NCBI GenBank assembly: GCA_019090765.1
Contig: JAHRVJ010000124.1
Location: 1-23,694, forward strand
Direction of reading: 5' to 3'
From: Ilumatobacteraceae bacterium
Lineage (GTDB): Bacteria; Actinomycetota; Acidimicrobiia; Acidimicrobiales; Ilumatobacteraceae
Length of the DNA: 23,694 bases
A model generated the notes under the pieces. That model was not told the DNA's origin. It saw nothing but the letters and a program-made list of their open reading frames with translations, and made no database searches. How positions within the stretch are numbered: the first letter of the stretch is position 1; each line of letters starts with the position of its first letter. The translations under genes and the position numbers were made by a program. Shown here in pieces: positions 15,502 to 23,397 of the stretch.

Positions 15502-16503
15502 TCAAGCGTCAGGCGCGGGGAGCGATGTTCCGTCAACCGTGGAGTTCGCTGTAACCACACCATCAGCACCGATGACGCTCCCAGTTACTTCAGCGCCTTG
15601 ACCAATCGAGCCCATAACCAGCGACTCGATGACTGAGGCGTCAGCCGCTAGTTGGGCACCCGGCAGAATCACCGAATCGACAATCGTCGCACCAGCCGCG
15701 ACCGAGGCGCCAGCGCCCACCAAACTGTTGCGGATGGTGGCTTGCGCATCAACGCTGGCGGTCGGTGCGATTGGGTCACATCGATCGTGCTGACGAATAC
15801 CGCTCAACATGTCGAGGTTCGCCGCACGGTAGAACTCGGGGCGACCCGCATCGATCCAGTAGTCATCAGTAGCGACTCCGAACATCCCTCCGTCGGTGGC
15901 GATGCCCGGGAAGGTGTCGCGCTCGATAGATGTCGGCCGACCCGCGGGAATCCGGTCGAGAACGCTTGGCTCGAAGACGTACGTTCCGGCATTGATCAAG
16001 TTGCTGGGCTCGGTGCCGGGTGCAGGCTTTTCTACAAAAGCCTGCACCGCTCCGTCGTCGGCCATGTCGACAACCCCAAAGCTTGAGGGGTCATCGACCG
16101 CGATGAGGTGGATCGTGGCCTCAGCCCCAAAATCGCGGTGAGCACTAACCAACCCTGCGACATCAAGGTCTGTCATCACGTCGCCATTGGCGACAACAAA
16201 GGTCTCATCGATGCCAGCAAATTCTGCGGCAAATCGAATTGCCCCGCCAGTGTCAAGTGGCTCGGGCTCAACCGCGTATGTCAGGGCAACGTCGCCGCAG
16301 CGTCCATCGGGGAATGCTTCGACAAATGGCTCGGGCTTGAAGCCCAGCGCGAGCACCACCTCGGTGACCCCTCCACGACCGAGGCGATCAACAAGCCTCG
16401 CAATCATTGGCCGATGCCCCACGGGCAACATTGGCTTTGGTGTGCTGTATGTCAGCGGCCGTAACCGCGTGCCGAATCCGCCAACGAGGACAACGGCCCG
16501 CAT
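15502..16503 (-). CDS. manC: Mannose-1-phosphate guanylyltransferase (GDP-mannose pyrophosphorylase)
   Basis: A 333-residue sugar nucleotidyltransferase making GDP-mannose from GTP and mannose-1-phosphate. The N-terminal domain has GGFGTRLRPLT (8-18), the lysine in TPKPMLPV (21-28), NGD (106-108), VEKP (157-160) and NAGTYVF (171-177). The C-terminal part (about 265-325) has hexapeptide-like repeats of a left-handed beta helix. This two-domain form resembles the actinobacterial ManC/Rv3264c type. Another NDP-hexose pyrophosphorylase is possible, but GDP-mannose fits the presence of gmd and fucose synthase. I start it at ATG 16503, which overlaps the upstream stop as TGATG. The longer open frame to 16611 is the upstream gene read out of frame. 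Phosphomannomutase is not in the window. Confidence 0.88.
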   Translation of the reverse strand: MRAVVLVGGFGTRLRPLTYSTPKPMLPVGHRPMIARLVDRLGRGGVTEVVLALGFKPEPFVEAFPDGRCGDVALTYAVEPEPLDTGGAIRFAAEFAGIDETFVVANGDVMTDLDVAGLVSAHRDFGAEATIHLIAVDDPSSFGVVDMADDGAVQAFVEKPAPGTEPSNLINAGTYVFEPSVLDRIPAGRPTSIERDTFPGIATDGGMFGVATDDYWIDAGRPEFYRAANLDMLSGIRQHDRCDPIAPTASVDAQATIRNSLVGAGASVAAGATIVDSVILPGAQLAADASVIESLVMGSIGQGAEVTGSVIGADGVVTANSTVDGTSLPAPDA

Positions 16504-17297
16504 CAGCCGCCATGGCTGTCGTCGTCGGGCACCGTCGTAGCTCCCGGAAGATCCGCGGGCGTCAGCTGGTTGCTGTCGATCTGTCCCAACTCGGGCAGGT
16601 CGGGGGCCCACGGCGGCATGCTCACGTCGGTGTCATCGGGGACGAAAGCAATCGCAACAACCTTGGCATCGCTGTCGAGGCGAATGTTGTTGTAGTCAGC
16701 AATGTAGGTGGTGCCGCTGTCGGTATCGGTGTAGTTCTCCCAGACGACGACCTTGATCTCGCCCTTCTCTTCCTTGCCGTCGATCACACAAGTTGTCTCG
16801 CCGCCTTCGAAAACGCCGGTCTCATTCTCATAGGGCAGAAAGGCACGCTGCTCGCTAGGAAACACGAGTTTGTTATTCGTGAGGTCGACGCCGTACACGT
16901 CGAGGAAGACCCCGAGGATTGCACGCCGACCGACCGCTGCGGTGGAATACGCATGCCAATGGATCAGTCCGTCTTCGTGACTGTGGACACCAGTGCGTTC
17001 GAACTCCTTGTTGGTGAATCCACTGGAATCCCGCTCCTCAGCGTTGCCCTGGAGCTGGAACCAAGTGTCACAGAGGTAAAACCCGTAGGCGTGATGCCAG
17101 TGGTCCTCCAACTGCGGGGCCGAGGCGTCCGCAGCAGGCCTGCTTTCACGGGCGTAGAACACCAGCGCTAGACCGAGCACGATGACAATTGCCACGATCA
17201 TCGGGAACAATGTGCCGCCTTGGAATCGGACCTTTTGGCCCTTGCCCTTCTGGGCGAGCCTGGCGGCTTTCTTGGTAGAGGAGGAGGAGCTTGCCAC
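16503..17297 (-). CDS. Membrane-anchored histidine-rich protein, unknown function
   Basis: A 264-residue protein: a serine/lysine-rich start, one membrane span at about 30-48 and an extracytoplasmic domain. The domain carries two histidine clusters, HWHHAYGFYLC (66-76) and GVHSHEDGLIHWHAY (103-117), so H66, H68, H69, H105, H107, H113 and H115 are candidate metal ligands. C76 and C170 may form a disulfide. A conserved-looking IAFVPDDTDVSMPPW lies near the C-terminus. I recall related H-W-H-A-x-Y-G...GxHxHxDGLIHxHP proteins in uncharacterised actinobacterial genes, but know no function. The start is GTG nine bases after TAACCT on the minus strand. It is coupled to manC by TGATG overlap, so it heads the manC operon. 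Metal binding, redox or carbohydrate-linked chemistry outside the membrane are all open. Confidence 0.82.
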   Translation of the reverse strand: MASSSSSTKKAARLAQKGKGQKVRFQGGTLFPMIVAIVIVLGLALVFYARESRPAADASAPQLEDHWHHAYGFYLCDTWFQLQGNAEERDSSGFTNKEFERTGVHSHEDGLIHWHAYSTAAVGRRAILGVFLDVYGVDLTNNKLVFPSEQRAFLPYENETGVFEGGETTCVIDGKEEKGEIKVVVWENYTDTDSGTTYIADYNNIRLDSDAKVVAIAFVPDDTDVSMPPWAPDLPELGQIDSNQLTPADLPGATTVPDDDSHGG

Positions 17298-17305
17298 GAA
17301 GACGA

Positions 17306-17311
17306 GAGGTT
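17306..17311 (-). promoter_or_regulatory. Possible -10 box of the manC operon
   Basis: TAACCT on the minus strand lies nine bases before the GTG of the histidine-rich gene and just after the hairpin that ends the glycosyltransferase operon, so a new transcript could start here. A -35 box is not evident. Confidence 0.33.
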
Positions 17312-17317
17312 AGCGGC

Positions 17318-17336
17318 CCCCCGACACGTTCGGGGG
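17318..17336 (-). terminator. Hairpin after the GT4 operon
   Basis: CCCCCGA (17318-17324), a five-base loop, then TCGGGGG (17330-17336) is a perfect 7-bp, very GC-rich stem. It lies five bases after the stop of the last glycosyltransferase and before the manC operon start, with no U-tract. It probably separates the two minus-strand transcripts. Confidence 0.6.
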
Positions 17337-17341
17337 TCGGC

Positions 17342-18598
17342 TCAGGATTCCAGGTTCGCGATGAGCTCGTGATATGCGCCTCCAACCGCTGCGGGCGAGG
17401 CCTCGCGAACCACCCACTCACGTCCTCGTTTCCCCATTGATGCAGCTCTATCAGGTGCTTGCAACAGTTCACTTAATGCTGCTACGAAGCCATTCTGCTC
17501 GTCGGGCGCCACGGCAATCCCGCCATCAGAGGCCGCGAGAATTTGCGGCACAGCCGTTCCCGCATCGATCGCGGCCACGACGGGGCGGGCCGCGGCCATG
17601 ATCGAATAGGTCTTTGACGGAACGCTCACCCGGCCGAGGCCCTTTTTTAACGGTACGACATGAATGTCCCCGGTCGCCAGTAGTTCCGGGAGCCGGGCCG
17701 GTTCGAGGTACCCCGCGAAGTGGACGTTTTCGACTCCGACTGCGAGCTGCTCCAGCGATTCGCGTGCGGCACCGTCGCCATTAATGAGGAAGGTCGCCGA
17801 GGGCAACTTGCGCGCGGCAGCGACCACCATCTCGAGCGATTGGGAGAAACCAACATTGCCTGCATACAGCACAATGGGACCGTCGCCAAGGCGCAGTTCT
17901 TCCCGGTACGGAGTCAACCGATTGGCTGGTTGGATCGAATCGGTATCGACGAAGTTGGGGATCACCCGCACCTTGGGTTGAGCTCCGGCATCCGACCCCT
18001 GCGCTGGCAATTTCGCAACGACATTGTCGCGCAAATCATCAGAAAGCACCGTGACGACATCGGCAACCTGATAGCTGATCCGTTCGAGCCAGGTCGCAGC
18101 CTTGATGATCCACTTGTTGCTGATCGCGCCGGTCTCTACCGCGGCATCAGGGAAGACGTCTTGGATGTTGAAGATCAGCGGCGCCCGTCGCAAACGACTG
18201 ACAATCCACCCGGTCAGCCCGAGGGTGAGCGGCGGCGACATCGCGATCACCGCTGCGCTACGCCGTAACCAACCGCCTGCTCTCAACCCCGCCATCCCTG
18301 CCAGCACCGAGTACGCCCCAAAGCCGATCGCCCGGCGCAGCAGGTTCGACTTGTCAGAACCTGGAAAGGGGTAGACGCGCGTGATGCTGCCCCATTCTTT
18401 GGTTTCAGTTCGGACCAATCGGCCACTCCAACCCGGTTCGAGAGCATGCTCGCGATACCACGGGAGCGAGGTCACAACATGTACCCGGTGGCCGAGTTCC
18501 ACCAGCTCAGCGACAATACGGGTCATCACAGTGCCAGTTGGCGCAGTGTCAGGTTCGAAGTGCGGGCACAACACAATCACCGGTCGCGAGTCGGTCAT
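17342..18598 (-). CDS. GT4 family glycosyltransferase, WcaI/WbuB-like
   Basis: A 418-residue GT-B enzyme of the group including WcaI and WbuB (colanic acid and O-antigen synthesis). Features: CPHFEPDTAPTG (11-22) as the N-terminal substrate loop, NIQDVFPDAAVETG (144-157), a strong subfamily mark, YAGNVGFSQSLE (245-256) and VPSKTYSIMAAARPVVA (326-342) in place of the classical EGFGxxxxE. Related enzymes transfer fucose or N-acetylated amino sugars, and GDP-fucose is made by genes in this window, so fucosyl transfer is possible but unproven. Its ATG overlaps the stop of the preceding glycosyltransferase as ATGA, and it ends the three-gene run just before a terminator hairpin. Confidence 0.9.
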   Translation of the reverse strand: MTDSRPVIVLCPHFEPDTAPTGTVMTRIVAELVELGHRVHVVTSLPWYREHALEPGWSGRLVRTETKEWGSITRVYPFPGSDKSNLLRRAIGFGAYSVLAGMAGLRAGGWLRRSAAVIAMSPPLTLGLTGWIVSRLRRAPLIFNIQDVFPDAAVETGAISNKWIIKAATWLERISYQVADVVTVLSDDLRDNVVAKLPAQGSDAGAQPKVRVIPNFVDTDSIQPANRLTPYREELRLGDGPIVLYAGNVGFSQSLEMVVAAARKLPSATFLINGDGAARESLEQLAVGVENVHFAGYLEPARLPELLATGDIHVVPLKKGLGRVSVPSKTYSIMAAARPVVAAIDAGTAVPQILAASDGGIAVAPDEQNGFVAALSELLQAPDRAASMGKRGREWVVREASPAAVGGAYHELIANLES

Positions 18599-19716
18599 TT
18601 CCCCTCCATAGCGATGCGATAGGCATTCGCTAGCGCTTGACCCGATCGGGCGGCCGTGAAGTCATGCGCGCGAACATGACCCGCCGATACAAGCTCGTTA
18701 CGCTTGGCGCCAACTTGATCTAGCGCCCCCGCCCAAACGTCGGAATCGAGTGGCAAGACAAGACCCGCCGTGTCAACAACTTCGGCCAGCGCCGGTTGAT
18801 CGGAGCAGATCACTGGCGTCCCCAGCGCCATCGCCTCCACGGCCGGAGCCCCGAAGCCCTCGTACTCGCTCGGAAACACCAGTGCCGAAGCCAACGCGAT
18901 CAATCCGTCACGGTCGGCATCGCTGACTCTGCCGGGCCGGATTACCCGGTCGGCCAAGCCGAGGCTCTGGATCAGGTCGCTGACCTCGGCGTCGACAGAG
19001 CCAGCAGAGCCCAGCAGTACCAGCCGGAGGTCTGGGTTACCCCAATGCATCGCCATCACTTCCAGTAGAAATCGATGACCTTTGTGAGGGTGAGTAATGG
19101 CCGGGAAAACAAGCACGTCACCATCGCCGAGGCGATAGTCGCGGCGCAGGTCAGCAGCAGTGGGTGCATCAGCCCCAATTGTGGGTTCGACGCCATGAGG
19201 CACCACGACCACGCTGGCTGGTTCGACATCGAAAGCCTCGATCACCGTGCTGCGAACATACTCAGTCGGCACCGCGATGATCGTCGCGCGGCGCACAGAC
19301 CGCGGGATCGCGAACTCCAAGTAGCGCCGTTTGGTCGGGCTGAGATAGTCGGGGTAGGTGAGGTATTGAAGGTCGTGAATGGTCAGCACGGCCGGCCGCG
19401 CACCAACCATCGGCATGGTACCGCCTCCGTGATGTACCAGATCGGCTCCCCTTGTCTGACGTGCCAACCAGGTGTGCTCATAGAAGACCCGGCTCGATCG
19501 TCTGGCGCCCGTGGCTTTTATCGTCACCATCGGGTACTCGTCACCCAACTCAGGGTGCGCCGCGGCGAACGCGTCTAGGCAGTAGAGCGTCGGCTCGTAA
19601 TTATCAGCCTGTGCGGCAAGCCCAAGTAGCTGGCGAACCAAGTACTGCTCGGAACCACCAACTTCGCCAGGCAGACACCAGAGCAGGTTCACTCCGATGG
19701 TGGGGTCGTCGCTCAC
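18595..19716 (-). CDS. GT4 family glycosyltransferase
   Basis: A 373-residue GT-B enzyme. The N-terminal loop is LPGEVGGSEQYL (15-26); the acceptor side has HHGGGTMP and TIHDLQYLTYP (112-122) with the conserved histidine-aspartate. The donor domain has HPHKGHRFLLE (209-219) and E286-GFGAPAV-E294. This is the mannosyl/rhamnosyl-transferase-like layout found in O-antigen and capsule loci. Start GTG at 19716, overlapping the upstream stop as GTGA. It is the middle gene of three coupled glycosyltransferases and resembles the genes at 19713-20846 and 12509-13606, suggesting duplication. Confidence 0.9.
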   Translation of the reverse strand: MSDDPTIGVNLLWCLPGEVGGSEQYLVRQLLGLAAQADNYEPTLYCLDAFAAAHPELGDEYPMVTIKATGARRSSRVFYEHTWLARQTRGADLVHHGGGTMPMVGARPAVLTIHDLQYLTYPDYLSPTKRRYLEFAIPRSVRRATIIAVPTEYVRSTVIEAFDVEPASVVVVPHGVEPTIGADAPTAADLRRDYRLGDGDVLVFPAITHPHKGHRFLLEVMAMHWGNPDLRLVLLGSAGSVDAEVSDLIQSLGLADRVIRPGRVSDADRDGLIALASALVFPSEYEGFGAPAVEAMALGTPVICSDQPALAEVVDTAGLVLPLDSDVWAGALDQVGAKRNELVSAGHVRAHDFTAARSGQALANAYRIAMEGK

Positions 19717-20846
19717 GACGCCAACTCCCGGTAGATCTCAAGTGTGCTGGCGGCAGCCGCGGTCCACGAGAGTTGGGTGGCGCGCGCTCGTCCCAGCTGG
19801 CCGAGTTCGGCTCGACGGTCGAACGCCTCATCGATGCCACGTGCAATGTCATCGACATCGAAGGGGTCAACGAGGACCGCAGCTCCCCCAGCAACTTCCT
19901 CGGTTGAGGTGCCCCGACTGGTGACCACTGCTGCTCCCTGCGCCATTGCCTCGGCCACGGGAAGCCCGAATCCTTCACGTTCGCTGGGGTACGCAAACAC
20001 AGCCGCTGCCGCATACAGCGGCGCGAGGTCGGCATCGGGAACGAACCCGAGAAAAACCGTGTCACCGTGATCAATCACGCCGAGTTCGCCCCAACCGTCG
20101 GCACCAACCACAACAAGCGGGTGCCGAGTCTCGCGGGTGCTAACGGCGGCGGCTAGGCGTGACAGGTTCTTCCGCGGTTCGCGGGTACCGACGAACAAGA
20201 CGAACTCCTCGGGCAGCCGGTAGCGGCGCCTGACCCGTTCGATGTCGTCGTCGGACACATCAATCACATCCACCCCGAGCGGTACGTGCTGCAGTACCGA
20301 GGCGTCAAAGCCCACAGCTAGGCAATCATTGATCGTCGCCTGGCTTGAGCAGATCACCCGATCAGCGCGCCGACGAATCGCGTCGAGCGACTTCGTCATG
20401 ATCCTGGCCCCCTGGCGCGAAAACTGATCTGGTTGATGAAGAAATGCCACGTCGTGAATCGTGACGACTAAGGGGACGCTGGTCGCGCACGGAATTAGTC
20501 CGGTCGCGTGGGCCACCTCAACCGGGCCCGTCACCGACTCGACCTTCGGCCAGTTCAACCTCACCCACGCCTCGTAGAGCCACGGCCTGGCCAATGGCAG
20601 CATCGCCACAGATCCTCTGGGACGAAACTCTGGCAGCGGCGGCGCGACGTGCTTTCCAGCCACCAGCAGGAGTTCCACGTCGTTGGGTCGGTCCTGAAGC
20701 TCACGGGCAATCCGCAATGCCGCGATCGCCGTACCGCCGGGTGTTGGATGCCAGCATTGTTCAACGGTGTAGGCCACCTGAAGCGGCGCATTCGACCAAG
20801 CTGTCGGATCGTGTTGCTCGTGCTGGGCCGGTTCCACCGATCCCAT
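19713..20846 (-). CDS. GT4 family glycosyltransferase
   Basis: A 377-residue GT-B enzyme, first in the coupled run. It shows HPTPGGTAIAALRIA (33-47) as the N-terminal loop, TIHDVAFLHQPD (129-140), GTREPRKNLSRL (220-231) and E291-GFGLPVA-E299. The frame is open 36 codons further up to 20954, but that stretch is arginine-rich antisense to the fucose synthase start and does not resemble a glycosyltransferase. I choose ATG 20846; a GTG six codons before it is also possible. It diverges from the fucose synthase gene with 69 bases between starts. Donor unknown. Confidence 0.89.
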   Translation of the reverse strand: MGSVEPAQHEQHDPTAWSNAPLQVAYTVEQCWHPTPGGTAIAALRIARELQDRPNDVELLLVAGKHVAPPLPEFRPRGSVAMLPLARPWLYEAWVRLNWPKVESVTGPVEVAHATGLIPCATSVPLVVTIHDVAFLHQPDQFSRQGARIMTKSLDAIRRRADRVICSSQATINDCLAVGFDASVLQHVPLGVDVIDVSDDDIERVRRRYRLPEEFVLFVGTREPRKNLSRLAAAVSTRETRHPLVVVGADGWGELGVIDHGDTVFLGFVPDADLAPLYAAAAVFAYPSEREGFGLPVAEAMAQGAAVVTSRGTSTEEVAGGAAVLVDPFDVDDIARGIDEAFDRRAELGQLGRARATQLSWTAAAASTLEIYRELAS

Positions 20847-20903
20847 TGTGGCGGGTGAACACACTCCCGCGTGGTATCGACAGCGGCGGGTGTTCAGGGG
20901 CAA

Positions 20904-20909
20904 TAGCCT
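20904..20909 (+). promoter_or_regulatory. Leaderless -10 box of the GDP-fucose synthase gene
   Basis: TAGCCT is followed by exactly six bases and the ATG at 20916, the same spacing as for ftsH, the DUF3499 gene and the small-protein gene. No Shine-Dalgarno sequence is seen between them. Confidence 0.48.
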
Positions 20910-20915
20910 GACTCC

Positions 20916-21917
20916 ATGTCGATGTCGGAGCCGGAGTCGAAATCGCAGCCGCAAACGGGTTCATTCTGGTCTGGGCGAAGCGTTGTCGTCACCGGTGGAG
21001 CCGGGTTCCTCGGCCGCAGAGTGGTGCGGCTTCTGAGCGACGCAGGCGCAGTGGTTGCCGCGCCACGGAGCGTCGAGTTCGATCTGACTCAGCCCGGCAG
21101 CGCCGAAGCCCTACTCGCGGCGCACGAACCAACCGAGGTCATCCACCTCGCCGCCAACGTCGGTGGCATCGGCTACAACCTCGCCCAGCCGGCGCCGCTG
21201 TATCTGTCCAATCTCCTGATGGGCACCCACTTGATTGAAGCGGCCCGCTTCGCGCCGTCGGTCGAAAAAACAATTCTGTTGGGCACCGTCTGCTCCTACC
21301 CGAAGATCACGCCGGTCCCGTTTTCCGAAGACAACCTCTGGGACGGATACCCAGAGGAGACCAACGCCCCCTACGGCATCGCCAAGAAGGCCTTGCTCGT
21401 CCATGCGCAGGTGAACGAACAGCAATACGGCCAGCGATTCAGCTACCTCATTCCAACCAACTTGTATGGGCCCGGCGACAAGTTTCACCCGTCCGTCTCG
21501 CACGTCATCCCGGCGCTAATCAAGAAGTGCGTGGAGGCCCGCGAGTCGGGCAGCGATCACGTTGAAGTATGGGGCACTGGCCGCGCCAGCCGTGAGTACT
21601 TGTACGTCGACGACGCGGCCGATGCCATTGTTCGCGCGGCTGAGGTCCACGTCGGAGCTGACCCCATCAATCTTGGCGCCGACCGCGAGGTGACAATCCG
21701 GGAAACGATCGAGACCATCGCTCGCCTCGTTGGTTTCGAAGGCGAGCTTCGCTGGGACGCCACCAAGCCCGACGGCCAGCCACGCCGAGCTGTTGACGGC
21801 ACGCGGGCTGGGGATCAACTGGGTTGGAAGCCGGCAATCAACTTCGAAGACGGGCTGCGCAACACCATCGACTGGTACCTCGCCAATCGCGACGAGGCCG
21901 AACGCCCACCGGCCTAA
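20916..21917 (+). CDS. fcl: GDP-L-fucose synthase
   Basis: A 333-residue extended SDR that epimerises and reduces GDP-4-keto-6-deoxymannose, the product of Gmd, to GDP-L-fucose. After a polar 20-residue N-terminal extension come GGAGFLG (27-33), AANVGGIGYN (79-88), GTVCSYPK (123-130) with the acid/base C126, the Y153-x3-K157 dyad in APYGIAKK, NLYGPGDKF (182-190) and H196, 39 residues after the lysine as in E. coli GDP-fucose synthase. All catalytic residues are present. Start ATG six bases after TAGCCT; a second ATG two codons later is possible. It stands alone on plus and converges on the uracil-DNA glycosylase gene, with a hairpin covering its stop. Confidence 0.94.
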   Translation: MSMSEPESKSQPQTGSFWSGRSVVVTGGAGFLGRRVVRLLSDAGAVVAAPRSVEFDLTQPGSAEALLAAHEPTEVIHLAANVGGIGYNLAQPAPLYLSNLLMGTHLIEAARFAPSVEKTILLGTVCSYPKITPVPFSEDNLWDGYPEETNAPYGIAKKALLVHAQVNEQQYGQRFSYLIPTNLYGPGDKFHPSVSHVIPALIKKCVEARESGSDHVEVWGTGRASREYLYVDDAADAIVRAAEVHVGADPINLGADREVTIRETIETIARLVGFEGELRWDATKPDGQPRRAVDGTRAGDQLGWKPAINFEDGLRNTIDWYLANRDEAERPPA

Positions 21918-21931
21918 GTCTGGTGGGCGTT
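21901..21931. terminator. Hairpin spanning the fucose synthase stop codon
   Basis: AACGCCCACC (21901-21910), an 11-base loop containing the TAA stop, then GGTGGGCGTT (21922-21931) form a perfect 10-bp stem between convergent genes. It is symmetrical, so it can serve both directions. No U-tract follows. Confidence 0.6.
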
Positions 21932-21948
21932 GCTGAGGGTCAGCGCAT

Positions 21949-22518
21949 TCAGACGCCAACAACACCCGCGGCGATCGCCGGTGCGCGGTAGGCAGCCCCG
22001 AGAGACTCAGTTGTCTCGTGGGCGTTCAGGCCGCTCGGATTGGGCAAGATCCATAGCCTTGCCCCCTCAAAACCCTCCGGCTGCTCACCCATACTTGCCT
22101 TGGGTATACCGAATGCAGTTCGGTAGGCGGTAATTCCGGCGATCGCGACAACGACAGGCTTGCTCGACCGCACAAACTCTCTCAAGACTGCGCCGCCATC
22201 GCTCAGCTCCTGGGCTGACAATTCAGCGGCTTTGGCCGTTGCCCGCTGCGCAACGTTGGTGATGCCCAAACCGCGCCCAAGGAAGTACTCGCGGTCGACG
22301 TCGCTCATTTCAACGCCGCGCTGGATCGGCCGCTCGATGATTCCCGCCACCTGTAGTGCCGGGTAGAAACGATTACCGGGGTAGGCGAAGTGCGTCTGCG
22401 TTGCGGCGGTCCAGAGGCTCGGATTGATCCCCACGAACAATAGCCGCAAGTCTGGACCCACCAGGTCGGCAACTGTGTCGCCCGCATACGACTCCAGCTC
22501 GCCGCGGGTGAAGCCCAT
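21949..22518 (-). CDS. mug: Mismatch-specific (G:T/U) uracil-DNA glycosylase, Mug/TDG family
   Basis: A 189-residue enzyme that removes uracil or thymine from mismatches with guanine in base excision repair. Both family motifs are visible: GINPSLWTAATQTHFAYPGN (30-49), where N32 is the catalytic asparagine position and PGNRF follows, and LPNPSGLNAH (158-167), the DNA-intercalating loop. Length fits Mug. Its ATG overlaps the rmlD stop as TGATG, so it is translated from the rhamnose-synthesis transcript, an unusual home for a repair gene. The 3' end faces the fucose synthase gene across a bidirectional hairpin. Confidence 0.9.
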   Translation of the reverse strand: MGFTRGELESYAGDTVADLVGPDLRLLFVGINPSLWTAATQTHFAYPGNRFYPALQVAGIIERPIQRGVEMSDVDREYFLGRGLGITNVAQRATAKAAELSAQELSDGGAVLREFVRSSKPVVVAIAGITAYRTAFGIPKASMGEQPEGFEGARLWILPNPSGLNAHETTESLGAAYRAPAIAAGVVGV

Positions 22519-23363
22519 CAGCGGGTCAGTTGATCGACGAGTTCGACCAGCGGCTCACGATGATCACGCATTATCGGTAGCCCGGCATCTCGCCACACCG
22601 CGTTGTCGAGCACACTGTTGGCTGGGCGCGGAGCTGGCCGAGGCGGGTCGAGATCAGCAGTGGCGATGGGGCGCACGCGGGCCGGATCGTGCCCGGACGC
22701 GGCGAGGATCTCCCCGACAAACTCGTACCACGACACTGCGCCCTGATTGGTCAGGTGGTGAACACCGGCACGCCGGTCCGTCGCCAGGCGGCGGAGCGCC
22801 GGGGCCAGATCTGCGGTAAAGGTCGGGCATCCACGCTGGTCATCGACAAAGGCGAGGTCCGACTGGCCCTTCACTAGGCGTAGCACCAGCTTGACCATAT
22901 TGTTGCCGTGCACGCCGCATACCCAGGAAGTACGAGCGATCGCCGCGCCCGAGCCAGCGGCCTGCTCCCCTGCCAGCTTCGATTGTCCGTAGACCGAAGT
23001 CGGGTTCGTCGCGTCATCTTCTCGGTAGGGCCGGTCCAGCGTGCCGTCGAAGACGTAGTCCGTGCTGACGTGCACGAGGTGAGCGCCTATTTCGCCGCTC
23101 GCCTCGGCCAGGTAGCCAACAGCAGTTGCATTCACAGCGTACGCCAGCGCCTTGTTGGTCTCGCAAGCATCTACCGCTGTGTAGGCCGCCGCATTAATGA
23201 CCGCGTCGGGCCGGAAGGACGAAACCGCTGCGAAGACAGCGTCGCGGTTGGTGATGTCGAGCGCCGATCGATCAAATCCCACGACTTCGTCGCCAGCCGA
23301 TTCGCAGTAACCCACTACGTCGAACCCCAACTGGCCCGCCGCTCCCGTGACAAGCACCTTCAT
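22518..23363 (-). CDS. rmlD: dTDP-4-dehydrorhamnose reductase
   Basis: A 281-residue SDR-fold enzyme catalysing the last step to dTDP-L-rhamnose, reducing dTDP-4-keto-L-rhamnose with NAD(P)H. Visible: VTGAAGQLG (5-13), NAAAYTAVDACE (57-68), STDYVFDGT (100-108), the Y125-x3-K129 dyad in SVYGQSK, RTSWVCG (144-150) and the GCPTFTADLA substrate segment. Full length. It starts 34 bases after the rmlB stop; no clear promoter or ribosome site is seen in that gap, so co-transcription with rmlB is likely. It is coupled to the uracil-DNA glycosylase downstream. Confidence 0.94.
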   Translation of the reverse strand: MKVLVTGAAGQLGFDVVGYCESAGDEVVGFDRSALDITNRDAVFAAVSSFRPDAVINAAAYTAVDACETNKALAYAVNATAVGYLAEASGEIGAHLVHVSTDYVFDGTLDRPYREDDATNPTSVYGQSKLAGEQAAGSGAAIARTSWVCGVHGNNMVKLVLRLVKGQSDLAFVDDQRGCPTFTADLAPALRRLATDRRAGVHHLTNQGAVSWYEFVGEILAASGHDPARVRPIATADLDPPRPAPRPANSVLDNAVWRDAGLPIMRDHREPLVELVDQLTR

Positions 23364-23397
23364 CGTGCGAGGGCCAGCCCGTCGCCGGCTGAGCCAG

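Noticed and set aside
16504..16611. N-terminal extension of manC to 16611
   Set aside because: It lies inside the upstream gene out of frame; the nucleotidyltransferase motif starts directly at MRAVVLVGGFG, at an overlapping TGATG.
16407..17171. 254-codon plus-strand open frame opposite the histidine-rich gene
   Set aside because: No recognisable motif. The minus-strand frame has a membrane anchor, a coupled junction with manC and an upstream -10-like box.
20847..20954. N-terminal extension of the GT4 gene to 20954
   Set aside because: It reads as an arginine-rich stretch antisense to the fcl start, and the glycosyltransferase fold begins after the ATG at 20846.
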